NCBI GenBank assembly: GCA_963847595.1
Contig: CAWKAJ010000001.1
Span: 372,001 to 436,000 of the forward strand
Source: JACWAE01 sp963847595
GTDB lineage: Bacteria; Chloroflexota; Dehalococcoidia; SZUA-161
Length of the DNA: 64,000 nt
Reading direction: 5' to 3'
Both the position numbers and the translations under genes were made by a program. Positions 26,240 to 34,136 of the stretch are shown here, piece after piece. The stretch's first letter is position 1; each line of letters opens with the position of its first letter. Under the pieces are notes generated by a model, which was not told where the DNA came from, ran no database searches, and was given only the letters and a program-made list of their open reading frames with translations.

Positions 26240-26536
26240 TTAGTACTCATCCGGGAACAGCGTTGTGGTTGCTGACCTGTCCGCCTCAGTGATTATCCAG
26301 ATTTTGGGCAGACCAGGCCTTTCATATGCTGAGAAGATGCGCAGGTCGCCCAGTTTCAGGGCGTAATCGTTCTCGCGCTTATCCTCAGCCTCCAGATCTC
26401 CCCAGTCGCCAGAAGCATGGCGACTCAGGCTATGGAGGCAGAACTTTGCGAACTCGGAATCCTCGGCAACCCTATTAACCACTCCTCTGGTCATCACCAT
26501 CTGACCCAGGGGAAACCTGCTGTTAACCATATTCAT
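26240..26536 (-). CDS. conserved mobile-element protein of unknown function
   Basis: A 98-residue protein; the ATG at 26536 has AGAGGAGGAGA just upstream. The region SLSRHASGDWGDLEAEDKRE and KIWIITEADRSATTTLFP recalls a family I remember as frequent on bacterial plasmids and integrated elements and always uncharacterised. The acidic-tryptophan HASGDWGDL motif is its hallmark. Function unknown; useful as a marker of the mobile region. Confidence 0.7.
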   Translation of the reverse strand: MNMVNSRFPLGQMVMTRGVVNRVAEDSEFAKFCLHSLSRHASGDWGDLEAEDKRENDYALKLGDLRIFSAYERPGLPKIWIITEADRSATTTLFPDEY

Positions 26537-26552
26537 GTCTCCTCCTCTTGAT

Positions 26553-27257
26553 TCATTGTCTCCCGTTTCTTTCAAAAATAAGTGCAAAGGGTACAAACTT
26601 AATCTTTTTCCATGTCCTGTAGGGTCGCCTTTTATGGCCAGCCCTTGTCTGGCGCTTTACTTTTTTAAGACTGCACAATATGTCGACCAGCCCAATGATA
26701 TCCACATTACGCCCGATCAATTCCTGGGGGTATGTCCTGATATAGTCGATGAGATCTTCCTCCTTGATCTCCCAGAAGGCACCACCGTTCTTCTGAGGCA
26801 GCATATCTGGGTTGTGAGGCTGGGCTTTCAAGGCGCCGCAGTCGATGCGGAGCTGCACCCACTTATGGTCGACGCCGAGCAACTCGCAAACATCGAGCTT
26901 GGTATACCAGCCATCCCGGTCGCGGCGGGATAGCCCCAGCCGCTTTGACCTCAGCACCACGGAGTTGATAGAACGGTGCATCAGCTTCGCCACCTTGCCC
27001 GGGCAGTGGCGTGGTATCAATTCCTCAAGATGATTATCCTCTTCCTCAGTCCAGTAATGCCTATCCTGGAAAGATATCCCCATCTTCTGCACCTGAGCCT
27101 TAACGGCATAGAAGCTGATACCTAGACCATCGGCGATCGCCTGGGCGGATGCGGCGTCACCCTTGTAGTCGCGCCTGACGATGAGCCTCTCGTCGTCAGT
27201 CCAGCGATGATTGTGGCTGTAATCTCGGTTGTAATGCGTTGGCATATTTTTTGGCAT
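26553..27257 (-). CDS. helix-turn-helix/Myb-like DNA-binding protein
   Basis: A 234-residue protein (start ATG 27257; the frame is open to 27323 and upstream codons look less like protein). Three DNA-binding-like units can be seen: HRWTDDERLIVRRDY plus QAIADGLGISFYAVKAQV; HYWTEEEDNHLEELIP plus SVVLRSKRLGLSRRD (SANT/Myb-like pairs with W); and WYTKLDVCELLGVDHKWVQL, an excisionase-like winged helix. The C-terminus is basic. It probably regulates or recognises element DNA. It follows the clamp gene closely. Confidence 0.7.
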   Translation of the reverse strand: MPKNMPTHYNRDYSHNHRWTDDERLIVRRDYKGDAASAQAIADGLGISFYAVKAQVQKMGISFQDRHYWTEEEDNHLEELIPRHCPGKVAKLMHRSINSVVLRSKRLGLSRRDRDGWYTKLDVCELLGVDHKWVQLRIDCGALKAQPHNPDMLPQKNGGAFWEIKEEDLIDYIRTYPQELIGRNVDIIGLVDILCSLKKVKRQTRAGHKRRPYRTWKKIKFVPFALIFERNGRQ

Positions 27258-27326
27258 AAAAGTCGACCTGTTTTCCGGTTCATGGATAAGGCGAGGGCTG
27301 GGGATGTCCCCCAGCCCCCTCATTAC

Positions 27327-28694
27327 TTACAGCGATAAGGCCTCATGTTCTTCCTGAGAGTCCAGCTCCTGCTCGGTGGCCTCGTCCTCATTAGTCTCAC
27401 CAGGTTCCTCTGTTTCGGTTGTCTCCTCTTCGGCTTTCGCCTTGGCTTCCTCTATTGCCTCGGCTTTAACCTCCGGCTGAGCCTGGTCAGGCCATATCAC
27501 CTGCATGGGCATTATCGCCACCAGCGGCGAGCGGCTGTGGGTGAACACTACCGGCGCTGTGGGAGTTGTACAGGCCATGGTTATCAGGCCTTCCTTACCG
27601 GATGCATACTCCTGGAGGTAGCCCATGTTTATCGCTATCCTGCCAGCACCGTTGAAGGTGTGCACCGGGATAGTGGTTTCAACGTTGCCTTCCTTGGCTT
27701 CGCTAGATAGCACCAGTTTACCTTCGGCCCACACCATGCGCACGGATGGCTGTTTGTCTTTTGACGGCACCGCGATGCGCCGCAACGCCCTCTCCAGGTC
27801 CGCTCCGTAGAGCTGCACCTTCTGGGTTGCGTTCCCTGCTGCCGACGTAATGAACTCCTTGAAGTTGGGCGGTGTGCCCTGGGTAGTTTTAGCCAGCATG
27901 GAAACGCTGCCGAACTTCACTAGGATAAGTATCGGGCTTACCTCGATATCCATGTTCCCTTTGTTCACGACCAGTTCGGCAATGCCCCCTACCTTAGACA
28001 GGTCATCTGGCATCGGCCTCGGGGCTTTGCGCCATAGAAGGGCCAGGGTGTCAACGACCTTTGCCGGCAGCAGGATGGAGCTTATGCCATCTGAAGATGG
28101 CCATCCTACCGTTAGGGTCTTGAACGCCATCCTGAAGCCATCCCCCGCGGCAACCTCAAGCGGGTTGCCCAGTAAGAGGAGGACGCTGCAGAGCACCGGC
28201 CGGCTTTCTTCCTGGGCGCAGTAATCCAGCATCGATACCAACGCAGGCACCAGTATGTCGGCAGATACGGAGTGCTTCATCACGGGCTTTATCTCCGGTA
28301 TCACGGGATAGTCATCGACGCTCTCTGTCCCATACGTGGCGCTGCCTTCCGCCCAGGTCAAGGACACGTTATTGCCCTGCATCTCGATCGTCATCTCCTG
28401 GTTGCCCGGGACGTACGTCAGGAGCTTGGAGACCTGCTTAAAGGGCAGCAAGTACCGGCCTAATGTAGCCTCAGGCAGGTCCACCATAACGGCTATGTCC
28501 AGGTCAGTGGCCACAGCCCGCCCGTCCTGCAACATCACGTTGCGCAGAACAGGCCAGGTGCGCTCTTTGGTCACCCTGGTTTTGCTGCGGCCGCGCTTGT
28601 TCTTAACGGTGGTCTCCACCTTTTCCACCTTCGGCTTAGTGAGCCCCTCCAGTAGCCCCAGGGCGTTACGGAGTTTCAGAACTTCTACTTGCAC
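27327..28694 (-). CDS. DNA polymerase III beta-clamp-like protein with acidic tail
   Basis: A 455-residue protein; the start is GTG 28694 because AAAGGAGGTGAG lies ahead of it. Residues ~1-400 show the three-domain clamp pattern: LKLRNALGLLEGLTK, a NVMLQDGRAVATDLDIAVMV strand, YLLPFKQVSKLL, VAAGDGFRMAFKTLTVGW, and in the last domain MGYLQEYASGKEGLITMACT with VVFTHSRSPLVAIMPMQ. The clamp ring tethers polymerases to DNA. The final ~50 residues are a very acidic tail, absent in normal DnaN. It lies in an operon with E1/E2/JAB/Ub-like genes. A host DnaN would be encoded elsewhere. Confidence 0.75.
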   Translation of the reverse strand: MQVEVLKLRNALGLLEGLTKPKVEKVETTVKNKRGRSKTRVTKERTWPVLRNVMLQDGRAVATDLDIAVMVDLPEATLGRYLLPFKQVSKLLTYVPGNQEMTIEMQGNNVSLTWAEGSATYGTESVDDYPVIPEIKPVMKHSVSADILVPALVSMLDYCAQEESRPVLCSVLLLLGNPLEVAAGDGFRMAFKTLTVGWPSSDGISSILLPAKVVDTLALLWRKAPRPMPDDLSKVGGIAELVVNKGNMDIEVSPILILVKFGSVSMLAKTTQGTPPNFKEFITSAAGNATQKVQLYGADLERALRRIAVPSKDKQPSVRMVWAEGKLVLSSEAKEGNVETTIPVHTFNGAGRIAINMGYLQEYASGKEGLITMACTTPTAPVVFTHSRSPLVAIMPMQVIWPDQAQPEVKAEAIEEAKAKAEEETTETEEPGETNEDEATEQELDSQEEHEALSL

Positions 28695-28790
28695 CTTTCT
28701 CACCTCCTTTCCCAGGCAGATTTGCTCAGCCGCAGCGGCGCCTGACCGCTGCGGCAAGTATTCCAAAGAATATTCCACGCTGAAGCTGAT

Positions 28791-29087
28791 TTACTCGAAC
28801 CAACGGGGTTGCGATTTGCCCGGTGTTGCTTCCTTGGGCTTTCCGCCGGTGGCGCTACCCGCGGGCAGCGCTGGGGTCGGCGGGGGTTCGATGATGGGGG
28901 CCTTGGGGTTCCTGGGGGCTGTGCTCCACTTCACCTCTGCCAACTGCACCAACGCAGGCAGCTCAGCAGCGACGGACACGACATCACCCTCTATAGTGGA
29001 GAAGACAGGATCGCACTCCGGACTCTGAATTCCCACTGTTCCGCGGCCATCTTTGAGCACAATGACCACTTTGATCTCGGACGCCAT
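28791..29087 (-). CDS. hypothetical protein with proline-rich tail
   Basis: A 98-residue protein after a strong ribosome site (AGAGGAGGTGAACC). The N-terminal ~55 residues (SEIKVVIVLKDGRGTVGIQS, then CDPVFSTIEGD and an amphipathic helix) form a small alpha/beta unit; the rest is a Pro/Gly-rich tail. It lies 3 bp after the E1-like gene and before the clamp gene. The small strand-turn-strand start recalls a ubiquitin-like fold only loosely, so no function is assigned. Confidence 0.6.
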   Translation of the reverse strand: MASEIKVVIVLKDGRGTVGIQSPECDPVFSTIEGDVVSVAAELPALVQLAEVKWSTAPRNPKAPIIEPPPTPALPAGSATGGKPKEATPGKSQPRWFE

Positions 29088-29090
29088 GGT

Positions 29091-29906
29091 TCACCTCCTC
29101 TCTTTTGCTTCTCTTTCATAAGTCAAGCCTTTGACATTTATCCTCAGCATAGCGGCAACGTTTTCAGGGGTGGCCAGGGTCGGCGTTAGCGTGCCACTGT
29201 CCATATCGAGCGAGAGCTGCATCCAGGAGCATGTGCCGTTGAGCACGCGCCGCACTACCTCGAGCGCCAGGGCGCCCATGCACTGATTTATGGTGGGGCT
29301 TTGCTCGTCCCTCGCTACCGCTTCAGCGCACGCGGGCGCCGGCGGCAGCTCCAGCAAGAGATCCGGATATTGCTCTGTGGGCAGAGGCAGGGCATAGCAC
29401 ACCTCTGATGTTGTTTCGAAGGTCTTCTTGACATATTCTCCGGGGCAGTTCCCGATCAGCACCTGCCCGAAGTTACGTCCGTTTCCTGCATCTATCCACC
29501 AGCCATGGGGGCCATTGTACTGTGCCCGGTATCTCTTCGTTATCTTATCCGCGATATCCCTGCGGGCCAGGCCGTTATCAACACAGCCGACGATGATTTC
29601 CGGCTGGGTCTCCAGCATGGATATCGGTTGAGTGAGGTACGCTATGCGGCGATGGTATTTCGTGCATAAGCGCCTGGCCAGGGCCTCGCTTTTCAGCATC
29701 CCCAGCTCATTCTTGTAGAAATTCTGCCGCACCAGGTTCTGCTCCTCGATGTGGTCATGGTCGACCAGCAGAATGACAACATCATCCTCGAGTAGCCGAC
29801 ACAGGCCTTCCGCGATAAAACCGCCCGTGCCGCCACAACCCACGACGCAGACCTTGAGGGGCAGGTTAGTGTACTGGGGCAGTAGATGATTATTGAGCTT
29901 ATACAT
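29091..29906 (-). CDS. PRTRC system ThiF/E1-like adenylyltransferase
   Basis: A 271-residue E1-superfamily enzyme. The nucleotide-binding start is LKVCVVGCGGTGGFIAEGL; then LLVDHDHIEEQNLVRQNF (the D-x-D-x-x-E...N...R-Q motif); GCVDNGLARRD; and CAEAVARDEQSPTINQ near the C-terminal helices. Such enzymes adenylate the C-terminal glycine of a ubiquitin-like partner and may pass it to a Cys. The start at 29906 has GAGGTG upstream and overlaps the JAB gene by 8 bp. In the PRTRC cassette this is the named ThiF member. Its partner is probably the protein at 32544. Confidence 0.88.
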   Translation of the reverse strand: MYKLNNHLLPQYTNLPLKVCVVGCGGTGGFIAEGLCRLLEDDVVILLVDHDHIEEQNLVRQNFYKNELGMLKSEALARRLCTKYHRRIAYLTQPISMLETQPEIIVGCVDNGLARRDIADKITKRYRAQYNGPHGWWIDAGNGRNFGQVLIGNCPGEYVKKTFETTSEVCYALPLPTEQYPDLLLELPPAPACAEAVARDEQSPTINQCMGALALEVVRRVLNGTCSWMQLSLDMDSGTLTPTLATPENVAAMLRINVKGLTYEREAKERR

Positions 29907-30450
29907 TGCCGAACACCTCATTCAAGTTCAGCTTATCGTAGTAGCCGTAGACCCCTATGCGCACGTCAATCTCCGGTATCATCTGGTTGAGATTGCCCAC
30001 CACGGCGTAGATCTGGAGCCCCAGCTCGTCGCGGTTATCTATCCCACTGAAGAAAGAGTGCATCAGGCCGTGGCTGTGCAGCTCCATGACGGTATCGGGC
30101 ACGCGCTCATACAGGCAGGAAGCGGCATCCCCTACCTGCTTGGGGTAAAGCAGTTGATATCCGTCATGCCACGCTACCGCCAGGTATTGCTCGCGAAGGG
30201 CATCATTCATCATGTGCGATATGGCGGCGTGATAGATGGCCCAGGGGATTTTGCCCTGCTTCAACACCACCAGGGTGCGCATGGGCTGGAGACCTCTGAC
30301 CCGGCCTTCGCCCACGCAGACGGTAGCGTTGATAAAGCGGTTCTCAGCCCTGATGAAGACGCCGTTGGCGCCCACTACATAGTCATAGTACAGGCCAGGC
30401 TCACCCACCAGGCCTTTGTCTGTGAAGTACCGGTACCCCACTTCATTCAT
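29899..30450 (-). CDS. PRTRC protein A-like JAB/JAMM peptidase
   Basis: A 183-residue protein. Near residue 130 is MELHSHGLMHSFFSGID: the JAMM zinc-metalloprotease pattern H-x-H-x7-S-x-x-D; a conserved Glu could come from an earlier strand. The N-terminal half (GLYYDYVVGANGVFIRAENR) is typical of PRTRC protein A. JAMM enzymes cleave isopeptide or peptide bonds after ubiquitin-like glycine ends. It is co-translated with E1. A processing role for the fused Ub-like protein at 32544 is inferred. Confidence 0.85.
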   Translation of the reverse strand: MNEVGYRYFTDKGLVGEPGLYYDYVVGANGVFIRAENRFINATVCVGEGRVRGLQPMRTLVVLKQGKIPWAIYHAAISHMMNDALREQYLAVAWHDGYQLLYPKQVGDAASCLYERVPDTVMELHSHGLMHSFFSGIDNRDELGLQIYAVVGNLNQMIPEIDVRIGVYGYYDKLNLNEVFGNV

Positions 30451-30461
30451 GCCGTTATTTC

Positions 30462-31223
30462 CTACTCTTCAGCATCGGCTATCTCCCATTCTTCACCCTG
30501 GGGTAGCTCATTCACTAAATCGAAAGTCTGCTCAGCTCCATTTACCTTACGGTTGGAGAAGACATCCCGCAGGGTGCCAATCGGCATGAGGTCATCGAGG
30601 GGATATTTTTTCTTGCCGTCCAGCTCTCTCCACAGCTTCATCATGTCATTGCCGTATTTCTTGGAGCGGCTGGCTCTATCCGTAACGGCCGTGAAAAAGC
30701 TGATCATGAAGGACTTTGGGATCTCCTCTATCTTCGCCGGGTACTTGTTGGAGCCTGCGCACGTAGTGCCATCAGCGTAGGTGTTGAAAAATGGCGCATG
30801 GTAGACGAGGGCCTTCATGTTGATAGGCCTTCTCTTGGCCGCATACACGCGTGGCGCCTGGCTCGGCCGGCAGACGAAGATGAGTCCCGGCATGGGTACC
30901 TGGAACCGCAGCGCAGGCTTAAAGGCGTCCGGCACCAACGCTACAGGCCATATGCGGGCATCTTGCCATAGCGCGACCTGGCCCGGGCCCCAGCACAGCG
31001 TGTCGCGCGGCAGCAGCCCCGATATCAGGCTTGTCTCTCCCAACATCGCCAGCGCAACATCCCGGGCAGAGACTACGCGCGTGGAGATCACGCCGTCGCC
31101 GCAAAAGTGCGCCACAACAGTCGTTTCATAGAAGTCTAATCTGACCCTCAGCTGGTCCGGCGCCACCTGTAAAGGCTCCGGCAAGCTCCATTGGAGCGCT
31201 TCGGGTTCGTTTGTTAGCGTCAT
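30462..31223 (-). CDS. PRTRC protein B, E2-like (UBC-fold) protein
   Basis: A 253-residue protein; the ATG at 31223 follows CGGAGGTGGCG. The signature LVYHAPFFNTYADGTTCAGS contains the Cys at the place of the E2 active site; a His is just upstream. PRTRC B is, as I recall, the source of Pfam's 'prokaryotic E2 family D'. It should accept a ubiquitin-like protein from E1 and pass it to a target. The gene start overlaps the end of the preceding gene by 98 bp in another frame, which is unusually long. Confidence 0.8.
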   Translation of the reverse strand: MTLTNEPEALQWSLPEPLQVAPDQLRVRLDFYETTVVAHFCGDGVISTRVVSARDVALAMLGETSLISGLLPRDTLCWGPGQVALWQDARIWPVALVPDAFKPALRFQVPMPGLIFVCRPSQAPRVYAAKRRPINMKALVYHAPFFNTYADGTTCAGSNKYPAKIEEIPKSFMISFFTAVTDRASRSKKYGNDMMKLWRELDGKKKYPLDDLMPIGTLRDVFSNRKVNGAEQTFDLVNELPQGEEWEIADAEE

Positions 31224-32334
31224 CGCCACCTCCAATCATTTTCCCGGGGCAGCCCATCATGATTTCCTCCAGCACGTCCGTATCGACCTGTATGCCGCCC
31301 TCTTTCCCTGTGAGAACGGTGCGGTTAACGACCTCTATGGCGTCAGCTCGCAGTTTGGGGCTGCTGCTGGCCTTCAACAGGCGCAGGTGGTTCTCCCCCA
31401 CCTTCTCAAACGTGAAGCCCATCGGGGCTGTCCAGAGTCCTCCGATGCTTAAATTACGCACCAGGCTCACCAGCCAGTCCACGTCTGACCTGCGAGGCTT
31501 AAATACCGGCTCGGGCCTGGCTTTAGCAGGCTTGGTGGCGCGCTTCTTCTGCCTTTCCTCCAGGAAGTCTACCAGCTCCGCGAAATGAGCCGGCATATCC
31601 TCTTCGAGCCAGTAGTAGAATGCGCTTACCTTTTCCTCTATGGCCTGCGCCTTAAGCCAACCCTGCCTGATGGCATCGACGTTTTCCCTTGTCCATTCCA
31701 AATCAACGCCGCCCTGCATCACCTGCTCTTCGTCATTGTCATGGAAGCAATCTCCACAATCGAAGTTCAGAATGTTGCTAACGTCGCTGAGGGCCTCAAA
31801 GCGCGTGCTCTGCACCAAAAGGCGTACATCATCATGGCTAATGCCACCAGGTGGGACCCGGGCGAGATCTTCCCTGCGCACAAGCTTGCTGCAGGCGTCC
31901 GCCAGGGCCACCCGCTCTCCCTCTGGCGAGGCGACACTTCCATACGGGTCAGCCAGCATGTACGCCGCGAGCATTAAGCCTTTGCGGTAATCACCTTCTG
32001 CTATCTCATGGTAAGCGTCCCAGTTGATCGATAGCGTCACGACGGGTATTTGGCTGCAAAGGTCGTAATAGTCGTCATGCAAGCCATCGATGAAACCAGG
32101 ATGCAGAGGAAAGTACCGCGGCTCGAACGCGTTGGCGAACAGCATCATCTTATTCGCTGCGCCCGCCCTGCTTCTTACCTCGGCCTCTATATCGGGAGTG
32201 AATTCCTTCACTATGCGCATGAATTCCGCATAGTTTTCGCTGGTCAGCAATAAGTCCCGGAGGTCGCGGAGAGAGGGCGGGGCAGCACGGCGGATGAGCT
32301 TCTGGCTTAAGGTTGCAAGTGCAGAAGTTGCCAC
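31126..32334 (-). CDS. hypothetical protein of the PRTRC-type operon (protein F-like?)
   Basis: A 402-residue soluble protein from GTG 32334. Regions with some character: SYEL-type N-terminal helices, FDCGDCFHDNDEEQV (Cys/His-rich), then VDLEWTRENVDAIRQGW and a helical WLEEDMPAHFAELVDFLEE. A basic, Pro-rich linker separates a C-terminal part. Length and position between the Ub-like and E2-like genes fit PRTRC protein F, but I cannot confirm it by sequence. Its start overlaps the preceding 73-residue gene. Confidence 0.55.
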   Translation of the reverse strand: MATSALATLSQKLIRRAAPPSLRDLRDLLLTSENYAEFMRIVKEFTPDIEAEVRSRAGAANKMMLFANAFEPRYFPLHPGFIDGLHDDYYDLCSQIPVVTLSINWDAYHEIAEGDYRKGLMLAAYMLADPYGSVASPEGERVALADACSKLVRREDLARVPPGGISHDDVRLLVQSTRFEALSDVSNILNFDCGDCFHDNDEEQVMQGGVDLEWTRENVDAIRQGWLKAQAIEEKVSAFYYWLEEDMPAHFAELVDFLEERQKKRATKPAKARPEPVFKPRRSDVDWLVSLVRNLSIGGLWTAPMGFTFEKVGENHLRLLKASSSPKLRADAIEVVNRTVLTGKEGGIQVDTDVLEEIMMGCPGKMIGGGDDANKRTRSAPMELAGAFTGGAGPAEGQIRLL

Positions 32335-32528
32335 AATAACGCTACCGCCTTCTTAGTGTCTTCCGCATATACGTCGGCTGCCCTGGCTGCGTCCTGGATC
32401 TCTTTCATGTTCAGGCTCATGAGGTCGTCGTCGAGGGAGCCATCGGGCTTAGCGAACTTCCTGGCCAGCTCGATGATTTCGATGTGGTGCTCCGGCAGCC
32501 GCTTTAGGGCTTCGATGTACTTTCCCAT
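32307..32528 (-). CDS. small helical protein of the PRTRC-type operon
   Basis: A 73-residue, mostly helical acidic protein (MGKYIEALKRLPEHHIEI...). No motif or membrane segment. Its 3' end overlaps the next gene by 28 bp and it lies 15 bp behind the Ub-like gene, so it belongs to the operon. Function unknown. Confidence 0.6.
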   Translation of the reverse strand: MGKYIEALKRLPEHHIEIIELARKFAKPDGSLDDDLMSLNMKEIQDAARAADVYAEDTKKAVALLWQLLHLQP

Positions 32529-32543
32529 AAATTAGCCTTCCCT

Positions 32544-32951
32544 TTATGTTTGGAGTACCGGCACCGGGATACTTACCAGCCTGCCATTCTCGTAGGTATA
32601 GTTAACAGGGTCTTCGCTCTCCGTTATCCGCGACTCCACGAGGGCGGTCCAGCGGCTGGCCAGGTCACAGGCATACATAACCGCCTGTTCCTTTGTAGCT
32701 AGGCGTATGCCATTGTCTACCCAGTCCGGGTCTTCAGCGGTTGCGATCTGAACCTTCCAGGAGCCTGAGCCTTTAGTGCCCACCCGGCGCTTGAACTCGT
32801 AGGACGAGGTTTCTCCCGTCTTACGCTCGATGGTCTCAGCATTGGCCAGCTCCGGAAAGAAGCTCTCCATCATGCGCTTGACCTCTTCCACAGAGCGGTT
32901 CGGATCAGGGTCGGGGAATGTCCTGCCGTCTACAATGAATTCACGAGCCAT
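32544..32951 (-). CDS. PRTRC protein C ubiquitin-like domain fused to a second domain
   Basis: A 135-residue protein. Residues 1-62 match PRTRC protein C (VDGRTFPDPDPNRSVEEVK, then SSYEFKRRVGTKGSG). In usual PRTRC C proteins the chain ends about at GTKG, after a ubiquitin-like fold of ~70 residues. Here the chain continues with ~75 residues (GIRLATKEQAVMYACDLASR, then ESEDPVNYTYENGRLV), a pattern I know from separate small plasmid-borne proteins. The Ub-like part may have to be released by the JAB peptidase before E1 can use its glycine. Strong GGAGGTG start signal. The fusion is seen directly; processing is inferred. Confidence 0.75.
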   Translation of the reverse strand: MAREFIVDGRTFPDPDPNRSVEEVKRMMESFFPELANAETIERKTGETSSYEFKRRVGTKGSGSWKVQIATAEDPDWVDNGIRLATKEQAVMYACDLASRWTALVESRITESEDPVNYTYENGRLVSIPVPVLQT

Positions 32952-32954
32952 GAT

Positions 32955-33194
32955 TCACCTCCTTTCTTTTGGCTTCATGGTGGAAGCAATAATCTTAAAC
33001 GCTTCGCTTATTGAGATTCCCATCCTGTCGTTTCTCGCATCGGCAATAGCTTCGGCGGTAGCGAAGTCTGTGCCCCAGAACCAATCAGTTGTGTAGTATC
33101 CTTTCACCCCCTCGACCGCTATCAACGCTTTGAATTCGCCCTTGTCGTTAACTTGGTTCTCGAGTACGAAGAAAGCTATTCGCTTGTTTTCCAT
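32955..33194 (-). CDS. conserved small mobile-element protein
   Basis: A 79-residue protein. GVKGYYTTDWFWGTDFATAE and NDRMGISISEAFKIIASTM are characteristic of a small family of unknown function found on plasmids. It lies 3 bp before the Ub-like gene with GAAGGGG before its ATG. No function is recognised. Confidence 0.65.
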   Translation of the reverse strand: MENKRIAFFVLENQVNDKGEFKALIAVEGVKGYYTTDWFWGTDFATAEAIADARNDRMGISISEAFKIIASTMKPKERR

Positions 33195-33196
33195 GA

Positions 33197-33490
33197 TTAT
33201 CCCCTTCTAGATGAAGATGGGGATTCGGCGACCACGGCATCATTGAAGCCCTTCAGGAACATCAACATCTTGTGCCAGTAGGCTTCTACCGAGAGGCAAT
33301 CGGTCAGAATGTGGATATCGCCGCAGTCCACGGTTATGGCTGGGAAGCCGCTCTTGTGCTCCCTGGATTTAACGGGAACACCATTGAGGTGTCTGTTAGT
33401 GATCTCGTCATAGACGGTCAGCTTTTCCTCATCGGGCTTGCCCATGATATCCCGCCGCTCGAGACGAAAAGGGTCCTTCTTCCTGGACAT
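33197..33490 (-). CDS. hypothetical protein
   Basis: A 97-residue protein with a GGAGGTG ribosome site. The N-terminus is basic; SGFPAITVDCGDIHILTDCL holds two Cys. No known family. Packed 2 bp before the next gene of the operon. Confidence 0.6.
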   Translation of the reverse strand: MSRKKDPFRLERRDIMGKPDEEKLTVYDEITNRHLNGVPVKSREHKSGFPAITVDCGDIHILTDCLSVEAYWHKMLMFLKGFNDAVVAESPSSSRRG

Positions 33491-33575
33491 GGAATCACCT
33501 CCTCCTAGCGGTTATTTCTTAAGAAATATGCGGGTTGACAACCCGCGGAGTCCCAGGTGGAAATATAGGGGGTTG

Positions 33576-33758
33576 CTATTTTTCCTTGACAACCAGCTCA
33601 CCCAGGCAGGTGAGGTTAGGGCATGGACAGATGCCTTTTGGCTCTATCCCCTCGGCTCGGCAACTCTCGCCCCAGGACTTGCTCATCTTATTCGCATACT
33701 CGAAGTCCTTGGGGTCCGAATACTCGACGCGACACACGTTGCACTTGAGCTTCTTCAT
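33576..33758 (-). CDS. small zinc-ribbon protein
   Basis: A 60-residue protein with four or more cysteines: KCNVCRVEY at the start, then CRAEG, ICPCPNLTC. The pattern supports a single zinc site. AAAGGAGG precedes the ATG. No enzymatic motif; probably a nucleic-acid or protein adaptor. Confidence 0.65.
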   Translation of the reverse strand: MKKLKCNVCRVEYSDPKDFEYANKMSKSWGESCRAEGIEPKGICPCPNLTCLGELVVKEK

Positions 33759-33762
33759 AGAG

Positions 33763-33960
33763 TTACCTCCTTTCGTGCCTGGTTATGCCGTTGAGCCTTC
33801 TTATTCCAAGTTCATGGCTGAGGCATCGAATAAGTTGGCCGGCGGATCCGAAGGACATGAAATACTCCTCAGTGGGTTCTTGGTTATGAAGTGCCCTATT
33901 GAGGAGCGCAATACGCCGTAGCTGTTTGGCGTTTGCGGGAGTGGCGTCTCGGGGGTTCAT
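33763..33960 (-). CDS. hypothetical small helical protein
   Basis: A 65-residue protein starting MNPRDATPANAKQLRRIAL; the start at 33960 is preferred because AGGAAGG precedes it. It is helical and basic and resembles short DNA-binding accessory proteins. No family is recognised. It lies 4 bp before the zinc-ribbon gene. Confidence 0.55.
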   Translation of the reverse strand: MNPRDATPANAKQLRRIALLNRALHNQEPTEEYFMSFGSAGQLIRCLSHELGIRRLNGITRHERR

Positions 33961-34136
33961 CTCAATGCCTTCCTGGTGGTGATCGGGCACCTTTGCTGAC
34001 TCCCCAGGGGGAGCCCGGGTTGACTATGAGCTTCTCCGCTAGAAGAGCGGTGAATTTGCTGACCAGTTCCCGTCTCTCCCCTGGCACATGAGGCGGAGCG
34101 AGTCACTCCACCCCAGGATGCCAGGGCGAAGATGCC

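Noticed and set aside
28336..29028. 230-codon plus-strand frame opposite the clamp gene start
   Set aside because: Its Ser/Arg-rich product is the shadow of a GC-rich coding gene with clear ribosome sites on the other strand.
29893..30780. 295-codon plus-strand frame over the JAB and E2-like genes
   Set aside because: The minus strand carries the JAMM motif, the PRTRC signatures and the operon ribosome sites; this is a shadow.
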